Source: Ruminiclostridium cellobioparum subsp. termitidis CT1112 (GTDB taxonomy: Bacteria; Bacillota; Clostridia; Acetivibrionales; DSM-1351). From it: a stretch of DNA of 64,000 nt. Positions 43,080-51,969 of the stretch are shown in pieces. The DNA is taken from NCBI RefSeq assembly GCF_000350485.1, contig NZ_AORV01000066.1, forward strand, positions 60,511-124,510, written 5' to 3'. Every line of letters starts with the position of its first letter. Position 1 is the stretch's first letter. A model generated the notes under the pieces. It ran no database searches and was not told the DNA's origin. It saw only the letters and a program-made list of their open reading frames with translations. Made by a program: the position numbers and the translations under genes.

Positions 43080-44853
43080 CCGGCGCCACCCCGCTTTCAT
43101 CCTGAGAATTCACAATTTCCCTGTACACCGCACAGCTTTCCAGCAGCTCCTCATTTCTCCCCATTCCCACTATTTCACCCTCATCCATTACTACTATGAG
43201 CTCGGCATTGCGTATGGCTGCAACACGCTGGGTCACTATTATTACCGTCGTGTCAGTCAGGTTTTCCTTCAGTTCCCTTCTTAAGGAGGCATCTGTGGCG
43301 TAGTCAAGTGCACTGGAACTGTCATCAAGTATCAATATTTCAGGCTTTTTTATCAAAGCCCTGGCTATGGCGAGCCTCTGCTTCTGACCTCCGGATAAAT
43401 TTCTTCCTCCCTGCACTATTTGGGTACTAAACCCTTCCGGCTTCTTTTCAATAAATTCATAGGCCTGAGCCACCTTTGCAGCCTTAACCATGTCGTCCGG
43501 GGCAGCATCGTGTTTTCCCCATTTGAGATTTTCCTCCATGGTTCCGGAAAAAAGTACAGACTTCTGGGGAACCATCCCGATCTTATTTCTTAGCTCATTT
43601 TGCTTCAGCTTTTTAACATCTGTTCCGTTTATGCAGACAGCGCCTCCCGTGGTATCATAAAAACGTGCTATCAGGCTGATAAGAGTTGTTTTACCTGCCC
43701 CCGTGGAACCGATTATCCCGGTAACCTGACCTTTGTATATCCTAAAGGAAATATCCTGCAGCACATTTTCCGCCGACCCGTCATAAGAGAAGCTGACGTT
43801 TTTGAATTCTATTACCGGTTCCTCTGCTTTTTCAGTTGAGTTACTCTCTCCCGATAAATCAGTGAGTTGGTCTATTGATTTTAGTTGTTCTTCGGTGGGA
43901 TCGGAGATTGACGGTTCCAGATCAAGCAGTTCATTGACCCTGGCTGCCGATGCAGCTGCCTTTGTGAAGGTGATCACGAGATTTGCCAGAACTATAAGCG
44001 CCGATAAGATCATGTTTACATAGTTTATATAAGCTATTATTTCCCCCTGGGACATACTGCCCTCATAGACCTGATAGCCTCCGAACCAGAGTATTGCAGC
44101 AACTCCAAGGTTAATAATGACTGTTGTCGCCGGGTTGAGCAGTGCCGAAATCCGTCCTACCCTGACGGAATTATCGGCATATTCCTTGTTGCTTTTAATA
44201 AAACGTTCCCTCTCCTTGTCCAATCTGGCAAAAGCTCGGACCACCCTTGCCCCCGACAGGTTTTCCCGTATAACCGTTGAAAGGGTATCCAGTTTTTTCT
44301 GTACTGATTTGTACATTGGGATACTTCTGGACATGACTATGTAGAGAAATGCTGCAAAAAGAGGCATTACAATCAACAGTACCAGAGACAGTTTTACATT
44401 GATTATCATTGCCATAACCACCCCGCCTATGCACAGGAAGGGTACCCGGATAACAAGCCTTATAAGCATTGCAACAGCAAATTGCAATTGGTTCACATCA
44501 CTTGTAATTCTGTTTATTAGCGACGGAGTCCCTATTTTATCGATTTCATTGAAGGAGAAGCTCTGTATTTTTTTGAATAACAGATTTCTCATTGTTGTGC
44601 CAAAACCCTGTGAAGCTATTGACGCATAATACTGGCAAATAAATGCCGATCCTGCCCCGATAACGGCAGTGAGCAGCATTAGACCGCCCATCATGTAAAT
44701 GTATGAAGAATTATTTGCTTTAACACCATTATCTATCAGCTTGGCCATTAATAAGGGAATCAACAGTTCCAGGATGGCCTCCAGCAGCTTGAAAGCCGGT
44801 CCCAGCGTGACCTGTTTGATATATGGTTTCAAGTATTTAACCAGTCTGAACAA
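43069..44853 (-). CDS. ABC exporter half-transporter, partner subunit
   Basis: 594 aa, TTG start at 44853 nine bases after GAAGGAG. Six membrane helices, then a nucleotide-binding domain with Walker A GSTGAGKTTL, signature LSGGQKQRL and Walker B ILDDSSSALD. Asp replaces the catalytic Glu after Walker B, so this is the degenerate-site subunit of a heterodimeric exporter. It precedes and overlaps the partner gene, indicating stoichiometric production. Confidence 0.92.
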   Translation of the reverse strand: MFRLVKYLKPYIKQVTLGPAFKLLEAILELLIPLLMAKLIDNGVKANNSSYIYMMGGLMLLTAVIGAGSAFICQYYASIASQGFGTTMRNLLFKKIQSFSFNEIDKIGTPSLINRITSDVNQLQFAVAMLIRLVIRVPFLCIGGVVMAMIINVKLSLVLLIVMPLFAAFLYIVMSRSIPMYKSVQKKLDTLSTVIRENLSGARVVRAFARLDKERERFIKSNKEYADNSVRVGRISALLNPATTVIINLGVAAILWFGGYQVYEGSMSQGEIIAYINYVNMILSALIVLANLVITFTKAAASAARVNELLDLEPSISDPTEEQLKSIDQLTDLSGESNSTEKAEEPVIEFKNVSFSYDGSAENVLQDISFRIYKGQVTGIIGSTGAGKTTLISLIARFYDTTGGAVCINGTDVKKLKQNELRNKIGMVPQKSVLFSGTMEENLKWGKHDAAPDDMVKAAKVAQAYEFIEKKPEGFSTQIVQGGRNLSGGQKQRLAIARALIKKPEILILDDSSSALDYATDASLRRELKENLTDTTVIIVTQRVAAIRNAELIVVMDEGEIVGMGRNEELLESCAVYREIVNSQDESGVAPDEK

Positions 44854-44917
44854 AATTAAAACTCCTTCTGTTGTGTTGATTTAACTGCATATATTGCTTA
44901 AATTTATATACATATGA

Positions 44918-45400
44918 CTAAAGATACATTGTATCCAGTAATTCCACAGCGGCTTTAGTCTTAAAATACTTGCTTCTTATTGAAGCTACGGCCTGCCCAT
45001 CCATTTCATCCTCATAGATGTTGACGAGGAAATCCGCTTCCACCAGTATCTGAAAATCAGGTCCGTCAATTTTACCGTAGTTATGATGATGCCCCACTAT
45101 ATGGCAAACCCTTTCTATTATTTCAGTATTGATTGGGTATTTCTCCATGATCTGTCTTGCTATAGCCGGACCTTCCTTTTCCTGGTATGGCCCCGCAGAA
45201 GAATTGTACTTCCTCTCGGCTTCCTTTATGCCAATATCATGCAGTATGCCTGAAAGCTTTACTATCAGCCTGTTTTTATCATCAAGCTTTTCAAGGTCTG
45301 CAATGGCGGCGCAGAAAGCGTACACCTTCAGAGCGTGATTTATCCGTCTTACATCATTATTGAAATATAATATCATTTCCTTGATAATTTCTTCTGTCAT
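44918..45400 (-). CDS. HD-domain phosphohydrolase
   Basis: 160 aa from ATG 45400, which follows GGGAGG at the end of leader copy B. The metal-binding HD motifs are in order: His of INHALKVYAF, HDIG, GHHHNYG, and a late Asp in VEADFLVNIY. The size and motifs match small HD hydrolases that act on nucleotides or other phosphoesters; the substrate is unknown. It is a single-gene unit between the ABC exporter and cardiolipin synthase. Confidence 0.85.
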   Translation of the reverse strand: MTEEIIKEMILYFNNDVRRINHALKVYAFCAAIADLEKLDDKNRLIVKLSGILHDIGIKEAERKYNSSAGPYQEKEGPAIARQIMEKYPINTEIIERVCHIVGHHHNYGKIDGPDFQILVEADFLVNIYEDEMDGQAVASIRSKYFKTKAAVELLDTMYL

Positions 45401-45402
45401 AT

Positions 45403-45450
45403 TAACCTCCCAAGCCATATTATGGCTTTGAGCCGCATAGCGGCCACAAG
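45403..45450 (-). repeat. Two-hairpin leader ending in the ribosome binding site, copy B
   Basis: Minus-strand RNA: hairpin 1 GCCGC-UAU-GCGGC, hairpin 2 AAGCCAU-AAU-AUGGCUU, then GGGAGG and the ATG at 45400. Differences from copy A keep the pairing. The stretch also encodes LWPLCGSKP followed by TAA, preceded by its own GGAGG near 45455. Confidence 0.65.
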
Positions 45451-45473
45451 CCAACCTCCATTTTCTATCAATT

Positions 45474-45507
45474 ATAGTTTATTAGAGATGGTAAAACAAT
45501 AAACTAT
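45474..45507. repeat. Inverted repeat downstream of cardiolipin synthase
   Basis: ATAGTTTATT (45474-45483) and AATAAACTAT (45498-45507) form a 10-bp perfect stem about 60 bases after the stop at 45564. There is no U tract in the right place, so terminator function is uncertain. Confidence 0.35.
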
Positions 45508-45563
45508 AAAAAATATTATAAAATATTCTTTTTTAAATAATATGGAAGGAACATCGGGATATT

Positions 45564-46982
45564 TTAAAGAATTGGTGAAAACAATCTGAATACACTTTCC
45601 TGAATTCTTGAGAAAACACTTCTTTCCTGGAATTCCTCCTTGGTCAGCAGCCTGCAAATCTTTAAATCATCTTTGAAAATCTTTATACACCTGCGGGATA
45701 TTTCTTCGCCGTACATAAAAGCATCAATTTCAAAATTGAGAGAAAAACTTCTCATATCAATATTTGCCGTCCCTATGGCAGAACAGAAATCATCCACTAC
45801 CATCATTTTTGCATGTAAAAAGCCGGGGTATAAATAAACTTTTATCCCATAATCCATAACATCTGCCACATATGACATAGTAGCCTTGTAAACATAGTTT
45901 TTGTCGGGAACTCCGGGTATCTGAATTACCACTTCCACACCTGACAGGGCCGCATCCTGAAGTGCTTCCAGAAAGGTTGCATCAGGTACGAAATAAGGTG
46001 TCTGTATAAATATGCTCTGCTTTGCAGAACTGATCATTTTCAGCAGACCCCTTTTTATTTCTTCTCCCCCCGTATCAGGTCCGCTGGAAACTATCTGTAT
46101 TCCGGTTTTCCCTTTTTCGTTGACCGTTTCCGGAAAGTACCTGCTGGTATCAAACTTTTCGGAAGGCTGTTTTGACGCATAAAGCCAATCTTCGATAAAT
46201 CTGAGCTGTAGATCCAATACGCTGCTCCCCGTCATCTTCAGGTGAGTATCCCTCCAGGGCTTTATTTTCCTGTGATAACCCAGGTATTCGTCCCCTATGT
46301 TTATTCCTCCGGTGTAGCCGATCCTGCTGTCTATTACCACAATTTTGCGGTGGTTTCTGAAATTCACCTTCAAATAATTGCTGATAGTATTAGAGAAATA
46401 AGTATATACTTCACCCCCGTTTTCCACAATGGGTGAGTACGCCTTAAACGGCATTAACAGGTTTGAGCCATGGTCAAACAGCACCCGGACCTCAAGCCCT
46501 TCCTTTGCCTTTTTGGCAAGCAACTCAATCAGTTTCCTGCCTATATTGTCGTTCTGGAGTATGAAATACAGCAGATGTATGGATTCCCTGGCTTCCTCCA
46601 GGTCTTTGAACAGTTGACTGTATTTATCCTGTGCACTTGTGAAGATCACCACTTCATTATTATCCGTATAGGGACTTTGTGAAGTGGCTGCATTCAGTCT
46701 CATCAGCTGTTTCATCTGCTCACCGGAATATTCCGGCACTCTGATCTCCCTGCCATAAGGGATTTTGTTTGAATTCTTGAATACTTTATGACTGTACTGC
46801 TTATAGGATTTTCTCCCTAAAAGCAAATATAGAAAAAAACCTATCAGAGGCAGCAAAGACAGGGTAATAACCCAGCTTAAGGCCTGGACCGGTTTTTTAC
46901 GTTCAAAGAAAACAGCTGTGATAATGAATACAATATTTATAGCAATAACTATTATAGTGATGGTAGAGCCTATATTGTTCAT
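45564..46982 (-). CDS. cls: Cardiolipin synthase (phospholipase D superfamily)
   Basis: Membrane enzyme condensing two phosphatidylglycerols to cardiolipin and glycerol; 472 aa, standard length. Two N-terminal membrane helices lie at about 7-25 and 36-56. HKD motif 1 is at His211-Lys213-Asp218 (NHRKIVVIDSR region) and motif 2 at His390-Lys392-Asp397 (LHAKMMVVDD), with GTANID following. CCGGAGTGG precedes the ATG. It is followed by an inverted repeat. Confidence 0.93.
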   Translation of the reverse strand: MNNIGSTITIIVIAINIVFIITAVFFERKKPVQALSWVITLSLLPLIGFFLYLLLGRKSYKQYSHKVFKNSNKIPYGREIRVPEYSGEQMKQLMRLNAATSQSPYTDNNEVVIFTSAQDKYSQLFKDLEEARESIHLLYFILQNDNIGRKLIELLAKKAKEGLEVRVLFDHGSNLLMPFKAYSPIVENGGEVYTYFSNTISNYLKVNFRNHRKIVVIDSRIGYTGGINIGDEYLGYHRKIKPWRDTHLKMTGSSVLDLQLRFIEDWLYASKQPSEKFDTSRYFPETVNEKGKTGIQIVSSGPDTGGEEIKRGLLKMISSAKQSIFIQTPYFVPDATFLEALQDAALSGVEVVIQIPGVPDKNYVYKATMSYVADVMDYGIKVYLYPGFLHAKMMVVDDFCSAIGTANIDMRSFSLNFEIDAFMYGEEISRRCIKIFKDDLKICRLLTKEEFQERSVFSRIQESVFRLFSPIL

Positions 46983-47011
46983 ATACCACTCCGGATTTTT
47001 AATGATTTATT

Positions 47012-47755
47012 TTATATTAACTGTTTCAAGTAATCGAGCTTGTTATATTCCTTTCCCAGATGCTCCTTTATATATTTCCTTGATATTATTCCCAGCTCTT
47101 TTATTGACTGTTCCGACAGCGAAAAGCTGAATAATTTTTGCGGATTTATTCTCATAATATATTTTAAAGCTTTCACCGTCCCCGGCAGAAGAGGTATTAC
47201 CCTGCCCTTGGGGTTTACACATTCCCCGCAGACAATACCCGAGTTATCCAGATCAAAATACATATTTTCATCGTCTGTTTTATTACAGTTGATGCAGCCT
47301 GACACCTGGGGTTCATAGCCCAGCAGCGCCATGAGTCGGAGTTCGAAAACCCTTGTAACCAGCTCCAGCGGGCGTTCGGTCTTGGCAATTACATAAAGAG
47401 TGTTCAAAAGGAGCCTGAGAATACTCTCCGAGGGCTCTCCCTCCTGCACATTGTCATAGATCAAATCCAGTATATGCGAGCTGTAAGTGAGCTTGTAAAT
47501 ATCGTTTCTTATCTCGTAGTTTGGCTCGATGACCTCGCAGCAGGACATATTGTACAGCTCCTTGCCCTTAAAGAGCATGTAATCGCTGAAGCACAGCAGC
47601 TGAGTGCCGCTGCTTAAAGAATTTTTTGTCCTCCGCGCATTTTTTGCGGCAACTGAAATCTTTCCCTCCTCAGCAGTCAACACGGTTACTATCTTGTCGG
47701 CCTCACCGGTATTCACTTCTTTTATAACTATTCCCTTATAATTTACACAACCCAT
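47012..47755 (-). CDS. recO: DNA repair protein RecO
   Basis: 247 aa. It assists RecA loading in the RecFOR recombination pathway by binding single-stranded DNA and RecR. The N-terminal OB fold (KGIVIKEVNTGEADKIVTVL) is followed by a helical domain. A four-cysteine zinc site (CINC...CGEC at about 155-180) is typical of RecO. It sits next to era and cdd, a conserved Firmicute arrangement. Confidence 0.95.
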   Translation of the reverse strand: MGCVNYKGIVIKEVNTGEADKIVTVLTAEEGKISVAAKNARRTKNSLSSGTQLLCFSDYMLFKGKELYNMSCCEVIEPNYEIRNDIYKLTYSSHILDLIYDNVQEGEPSESILRLLLNTLYVIAKTERPLELVTRVFELRLMALLGYEPQVSGCINCNKTDDENMYFDLDNSGIVCGECVNPKGRVIPLLPGTVKALKYIMRINPQKLFSFSLSEQSIKELGIISRKYIKEHLGKEYNKLDYLKQLI

Positions 47756-47873
47756 TTACCTTTGCGGCCTCCGAGCTTTAAACCATACCGGGAACTCCCC
47801 TTTGGCCGGAGGTCTGCAACTGTTATTTTCCCTCAATGGACCAAAGAGTATACCTGGATAGGCTATTTGACTC

Positions 47874-48770
47874 TTATTTCTTTTTATTTTGGTAACCCAG
47901 ATTTTTCAACATGTTGTCGTTGTTGCGCCAATCGGGCTTGACCTTTACCCAGAGTTCAAGAAAGATTTTAGTATCCAGCAGCCTCTCAATTTCGAACCTT
48001 GCGGCGCTTCCGATCTTTTTGAGCATTTGCCCCTGTTTGCCTATTATTATTCCCTTGTGGGTGCTCTTTTCACAATAAATTGTTGCCTGTATATTGACAA
48101 GACCGTCCTCTCTCTCTTTAAAGGACATAACCTCCACACCCACACCGTGGGGCACCTCATCCTCCAGGTTCAAAAGCACCTTTTCCCTTATCATTTCAGC
48201 GGCGATAACCTTTTCAGGCTGGTCTGTCAGGGTATCCTCAGAGAAAAACCTGGGCCCTTCGGGCAAATATTTTAATGCCTCTCTTACTATTATATCAGTT
48301 CCGTCATTTTTCAGGGCTGAAATTGGAATAACCGCCTTAAAATCCATCAACTTGCTGTAACCGTCTATTACTGAGAAAAGCTTGTCCTTTCCGGTGATAT
48401 CAACCTTGTTCAAAATAAGGAAAACAGGAGTGTTGACCTTTTTCAGCTGTTCAATTATGCTGATGTCCAGGTTTCCCGGAAGAGCTGCAGCCTCAGTAAG
48501 AAAAAGGATCAAATCCACCTCTTTCATGGTTTCCGACGCTACATTTACCATGTATTCACCCAGCTTGGTCCTGGGTTTGTGAATACCAGGCGTATCTATA
48601 AATACAAGCTGGCATTCATCATTTGTAATAACTCCTCTTATGGTGTTCCTTGTGGTTTGAGGCTTGTCGGACATTATAGCTATTTTTTGTCCTGTCAGGG
48701 CATTCAACAATGTTGATTTTCCCACATTTGGCCTTCCGATTACCGATACAAAACCCGATTTAAACGACAT
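47874..48770 (-). CDS. era: GTPase Era
   Basis: 298 aa essential GTPase that binds the 3' end of 16S rRNA during 30S maturation. G1 is GRPNVGKSTL, G3 DTPG and G4 NKVD. The C-terminal KH domain has GKQGQMLKKIG. TGGAGGA precedes the ATG. The ~118-base gap to recO contains an inverted CCTCCG/CGGAGG pair. Confidence 0.96.
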   Translation of the reverse strand: MSFKSGFVSVIGRPNVGKSTLLNALTGQKIAIMSDKPQTTRNTIRGVITNDECQLVFIDTPGIHKPRTKLGEYMVNVASETMKEVDLILFLTEAAALPGNLDISIIEQLKKVNTPVFLILNKVDITGKDKLFSVIDGYSKLMDFKAVIPISALKNDGTDIIVREALKYLPEGPRFFSEDTLTDQPEKVIAAEMIREKVLLNLEDEVPHGVGVEVMSFKEREDGLVNIQATIYCEKSTHKGIIIGKQGQMLKKIGSAARFEIERLLDTKIFLELWVKVKPDWRNNDNMLKNLGYQNKKK

Positions 48771-48827
48771 ATATCCTCCATAAATAATTTAACCCATTGT
48801 GCTGGTTAATTTGATTGTACTTAATGT

Positions 48828-49220
48828 TTAAAAACGTCTGAATGCATTGGGCAGTACATCCCCAAAGCGTACTGTCTTATATTCCCCGTTCCTCTTTGTC
48901 ACTATGATTTCCATTTCGTCATCGGCGAATTCCGCCAGAACCTGTCTGCATATACCACAGGGATATATGTAATCCGGTTCGTCACTTGTTATTGCTATCT
49001 TGGCAATTTCAAGCCCGCCAGCCTCTGAGACAGCCTTCCATACGGCAGTCCTCTCGGCGCAGTTGGTAGCTCCGAATGAGGCTATCTCTACATTACAGCC
49101 TGTATAAACCTGGCCTGATTTGGTCAGAAGCGCGGCTCCCACATGGAATTTGGAATACGGCACATATGCATTTTCCATAGCCTTTCTGGCATATGCAATC
49201 AATTGCTCATTTGTAATCAT
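48828..49220 (-). CDS. cdd: Cytidine deaminase
   Basis: 130 aa, homotetrameric type, converting cytidine or deoxycytidine to uridine or deoxyuridine. The zinc and catalytic motifs are CAERTA (Cys ligand and catalytic Glu) and PCGICRQ. ATG 49220 is chosen because GGAGG lies upstream; the ATG four codons earlier overlaps that site. It is the first gene of the cdd-era-recO cluster. Confidence 0.95.
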   Translation of the reverse strand: MITNEQLIAYARKAMENAYVPYSKFHVGAALLTKSGQVYTGCNVEIASFGATNCAERTAVWKAVSEAGGLEIAKIAITSDEPDYIYPCGICRQVLAEFADDEMEIIVTKRNGEYKTVRFGDVLPNAFRRF

Positions 49221-49422
49221 TTGCTCCTCCATATAGTTTTAAAACATATACCGCAAGAAAATCTGCTTCTCTCACGCTAAAAAAGCATATCTCTATTATA
49301 TAGCATTTTTTAAATGTTAGTATTATTTTTTTTATTATAGGCCGTAATTCCTCGTTTAATTATTTTCTCTTTTTGGCTTTCCGGATTGTAAGAGCTGTTT
49401 AAACAGGCTCTTTAGAATGACA

Positions 49423-49451
49423 TTGACAAGTGTCCTTGATTTCGCTATAAT
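49423..49451 (+). promoter_or_regulatory. Consensus sigma-A promoter of the TetR/ABC/ECF module
   Basis: Perfect TTGACA (49423-49428), a 17-base spacer and perfect TATAAT (49446-49451). It is immediately followed by the palindromic operator. Confidence 0.88.
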
Positions 49452-49479
49452 CATAACAGTGTTTCATAACACTGTTATG
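49452..49479. promoter_or_regulatory. Palindromic operator for the TetR-family repressor
   Basis: Perfect 11-base arms CATAACAGTGT (49452-49462) and ACACTGTTATG (49469-49479) around six bases. It abuts the -10 and covers the expected transcription start, a position at which bound repressor would block the promoter. The next gene encodes a TetR protein, so autoregulation is very likely. Confidence 0.82.
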
Positions 49480-49509
49480 GATAGAACATTAATGGAAAGG
49501 TGTAGTTGA

Positions 49510-50127
49510 ATGGCTAAGCAAATTGAAGGCGTATATGAAAAAGTCCTTGAATGCGCAAAGATTGAGTTTTTGGAGAAAGGCTTCAAAGACGCTTCCCTGC
49601 GCACCATCGCTCAAAATGCCGGTACCAGCACCGGATCGATCTACACCCGCTTTGTAGACAAAAATGGTTTGTTCGAAGCGCTGGTGTCGTCCTTCGCAGA
49701 AGGATTGAAGGAAATATACCTGTCCGCACAGGTGGATTTCAGCAGGCTTCCGGGCGGTGAACAGCGTGAAACCGTATTTGATTATTCCACTGACAAATTT
49801 CAGGACTTCATTTCCTATATCTACCATCATTTTGACGAGGCAAAATTGCTCATCACCTGTTCTGAGGGAACAACTTTTGCCAATTTTGTACACAGCCTGG
49901 TAGAGCTTGACGTGGAATATACAAAAAAATTCATAGAAGCCATCGGAAGCGACGCGCTGACCTCGGGCAGGGCCACTCCTGAGTTTCTGCATATCATTTC
50001 AAGTGCGGTCTTCTCCGGTGTTTTTGAAATCGTAGTACACGATATGACCAGACAGGCAGCCGAACAGTATATCAGCCGGCTCAGACGGTTTTTTCAGGCT
50101 GGTTGGGATACCATCCTCAACCCATAA
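49510..50127 (+). CDS. TetR-family transcriptional repressor
   Basis: 205 aa. The N-terminal helix-turn-helix (about 8-55: RTIAQNAGTSTGSIYTRF) is followed by a helical ligand-binding domain ending in FFQAGWDTILNP. AAAGGTG precedes the ATG. It is the first gene of a module with two ABC exporter halves and ECF components. The likely ligand is the exported or imported compound of that module. Confidence 0.9.
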   Translation: MAKQIEGVYEKVLECAKIEFLEKGFKDASLRTIAQNAGTSTGSIYTRFVDKNGLFEALVSSFAEGLKEIYLSAQVDFSRLPGGEQRETVFDYSTDKFQDFISYIYHHFDEAKLLITCSEGTTFANFVHSLVELDVEYTKKFIEAIGSDALTSGRATPEFLHIISSAVFSGVFEIVVHDMTRQAAEQYISRLRRFFQAGWDTILNP

Positions 50128-50214
50128 CAATGGTAAAAACACGATTCATGAGATTTTTATCTCAAAAAAATTTGTTACAGAGTTAGCCCTTGCTAACCGA
50201 AAGAAGGGATTTAT

Positions 50215-51957
50215 ATGGAAAATTCACAGCTGCAAAGCCCTTTCACGCGGCTGGTAGATTTCGCAAGGCCGCACAAAGGAGGGTATATTGCCTCCGTCAT
50301 ATTGGCGGTGCTGGGCGTAGCATCAGGAATGGTGCCGTACTTCGCCGTGTCACAAATGCTCATCCGGCTGATCGAAGGCGGTGCACAACTGTCCTATTAT
50401 GTTATATGGTGTGGGATCGCGGCATTCGGGTTTACACTGAAGCTTCTTTGCATGAACGTTTCCACCACCTTTTCACATAAGGCGACCTTTGCGGTCATTT
50501 CGGAAGTTCGTTTACGCCTGACCTCCAAGCTGACAAGAGTCCCGATGGGATATCTGCTGGATACTCCCTCGGGCAAGTTCAAAACTACCATCGTAGAACG
50601 GACGGACAGCATTGAAACGCCGCTGGCACACGTACTGCCCGAAATGACCTCCAATCTGCTGGTGCCACTGGGTATTATTATATATTTATTTACCCTTGAC
50701 TGGCGAATGTCACTGGTATCCCTGATTACCCTTCCCATTGGCTTTCTCGCTTATATGGCCATGATGAAGGATTACGCAGTAAAGTATACGGCTGTTGCCA
50801 ATGCCGGAAAGCACATGAGCGGCACTGTGGTGGAATACATAAACGGCATTGAAGTCATCAAGGCATTCAATCAATCGGCCAAATCTTATGCCAAGTTTAC
50901 CGATGCCGTCAGGAAAAACACTCAGCTCGTATTTGAGTGGATGCACGCCACACAGGTATATTCCGCAGTGGCTCAAAGTATCTGGCCAGCCGTGCTCATC
51001 GGTGTCCTTCCTGCCGGATGTCTGTTTTATCTGAATGGCTCTCTGTCTGCACCAAATTTTATTACGATTACCATTTTATCGCTGGGTATTGTTGGTCCCA
51101 TCATAGCCGCTATGATGTTTACCGACGATATCGCAAAAATCGGAACCATTGTGGGTGATATCGGGGCAATCCTGGATACGCCGGATCTGAAAAGACCTGT
51201 CGAAAAGAAGCTGCTGAACGGTTCGGACCTTGAGCTCAAAGACGTCACTTTCGCCTACAAGGATGAGCAGATACTTAAAGGCGTAAGCCTGAAAATTAAC
51301 GCAGCCAGTGTGACCGCTATTGTCGGGCCGTCCGGCGGAGGGAAATCCACGATTGCCAAACTGATTGCCTCCCTGTGGGACGTGGATGGCGGCAACATCA
51401 CACTTGGCGGAACAGACGTCAGGGATATACCGGCTGAGCAGCTCATGGACAGCATCGCCTATGTGTCGCAGGATAACTACCTGTTTAATGAAACGGTGCG
51501 GAACAACATCCGCATGGGAAGGCATGACGCGACAGACGCCGAGGTGGAGGCCACAGCGAAAGCCTCCGGCTGCCATGAATTCATCATGAAGCTGGAACAT
51601 GGCTACGAAACCGTGGCAGGAGGCGCAGGCGGGCACCTGTCGGGCGGCGAGCGTCAACGAATCGCCATTGCACGGGCTATGCTGAAAAATGCTCCCGTCG
51701 TCATTCTGGACGAAGCCACGGCTTACACCGATCCGGAAAACGAAGCCGTCATTCAGGAGGCCGTGGCAAAGCTTGTGGATGGAAAGACGCTCATAGTCAT
51801 TGCCCATAGGCTTTCCACCATCACCGACTCCGACAATATTGTCGTTGTGGATCGGGGCCGTATCCTGGCCGAAGGCGGGCACGATGAACTGCTGAAAAAA
51901 TGCAATCTGTACCGCAGCATGTGGCAGGCCCACATGGACGCCAGAGATGATCAATGA
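50215..51957 (+). CDS. ABC transporter with fused ATPase, YbtP/IrtA-like
   Basis: 580 aa half-transporter. Six membrane helices occupy the first ~310 residues (YIASVILAVLGVASGMVPYF first). The ATPase domain has Walker A GPSGGGKSTIAK, signature LSGGERQRI and Walker B ILDEATAYTD. AGAAGGG precedes the ATG. Its pairing with the next gene and with an ECF S component matches loci annotated as siderophore- or metallophore-type transporters. Whether the pair exports or imports cannot be decided from sequence. Confidence 0.88.
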   Translation: MENSQLQSPFTRLVDFARPHKGGYIASVILAVLGVASGMVPYFAVSQMLIRLIEGGAQLSYYVIWCGIAAFGFTLKLLCMNVSTTFSHKATFAVISEVRLRLTSKLTRVPMGYLLDTPSGKFKTTIVERTDSIETPLAHVLPEMTSNLLVPLGIIIYLFTLDWRMSLVSLITLPIGFLAYMAMMKDYAVKYTAVANAGKHMSGTVVEYINGIEVIKAFNQSAKSYAKFTDAVRKNTQLVFEWMHATQVYSAVAQSIWPAVLIGVLPAGCLFYLNGSLSAPNFITITILSLGIVGPIIAAMMFTDDIAKIGTIVGDIGAILDTPDLKRPVEKKLLNGSDLELKDVTFAYKDEQILKGVSLKINAASVTAIVGPSGGGKSTIAKLIASLWDVDGGNITLGGTDVRDIPAEQLMDSIAYVSQDNYLFNETVRNNIRMGRHDATDAEVEATAKASGCHEFIMKLEHGYETVAGGAGGHLSGGERQRIAIARAMLKNAPVVILDEATAYTDPENEAVIQEAVAKLVDGKTLIVIAHRLSTITDSDNIVVVDRGRILAEGGHDELLKKCNLYRSMWQAHMDARDDQ

Positions 51958-51969
51958 GGAGGAATTAAA

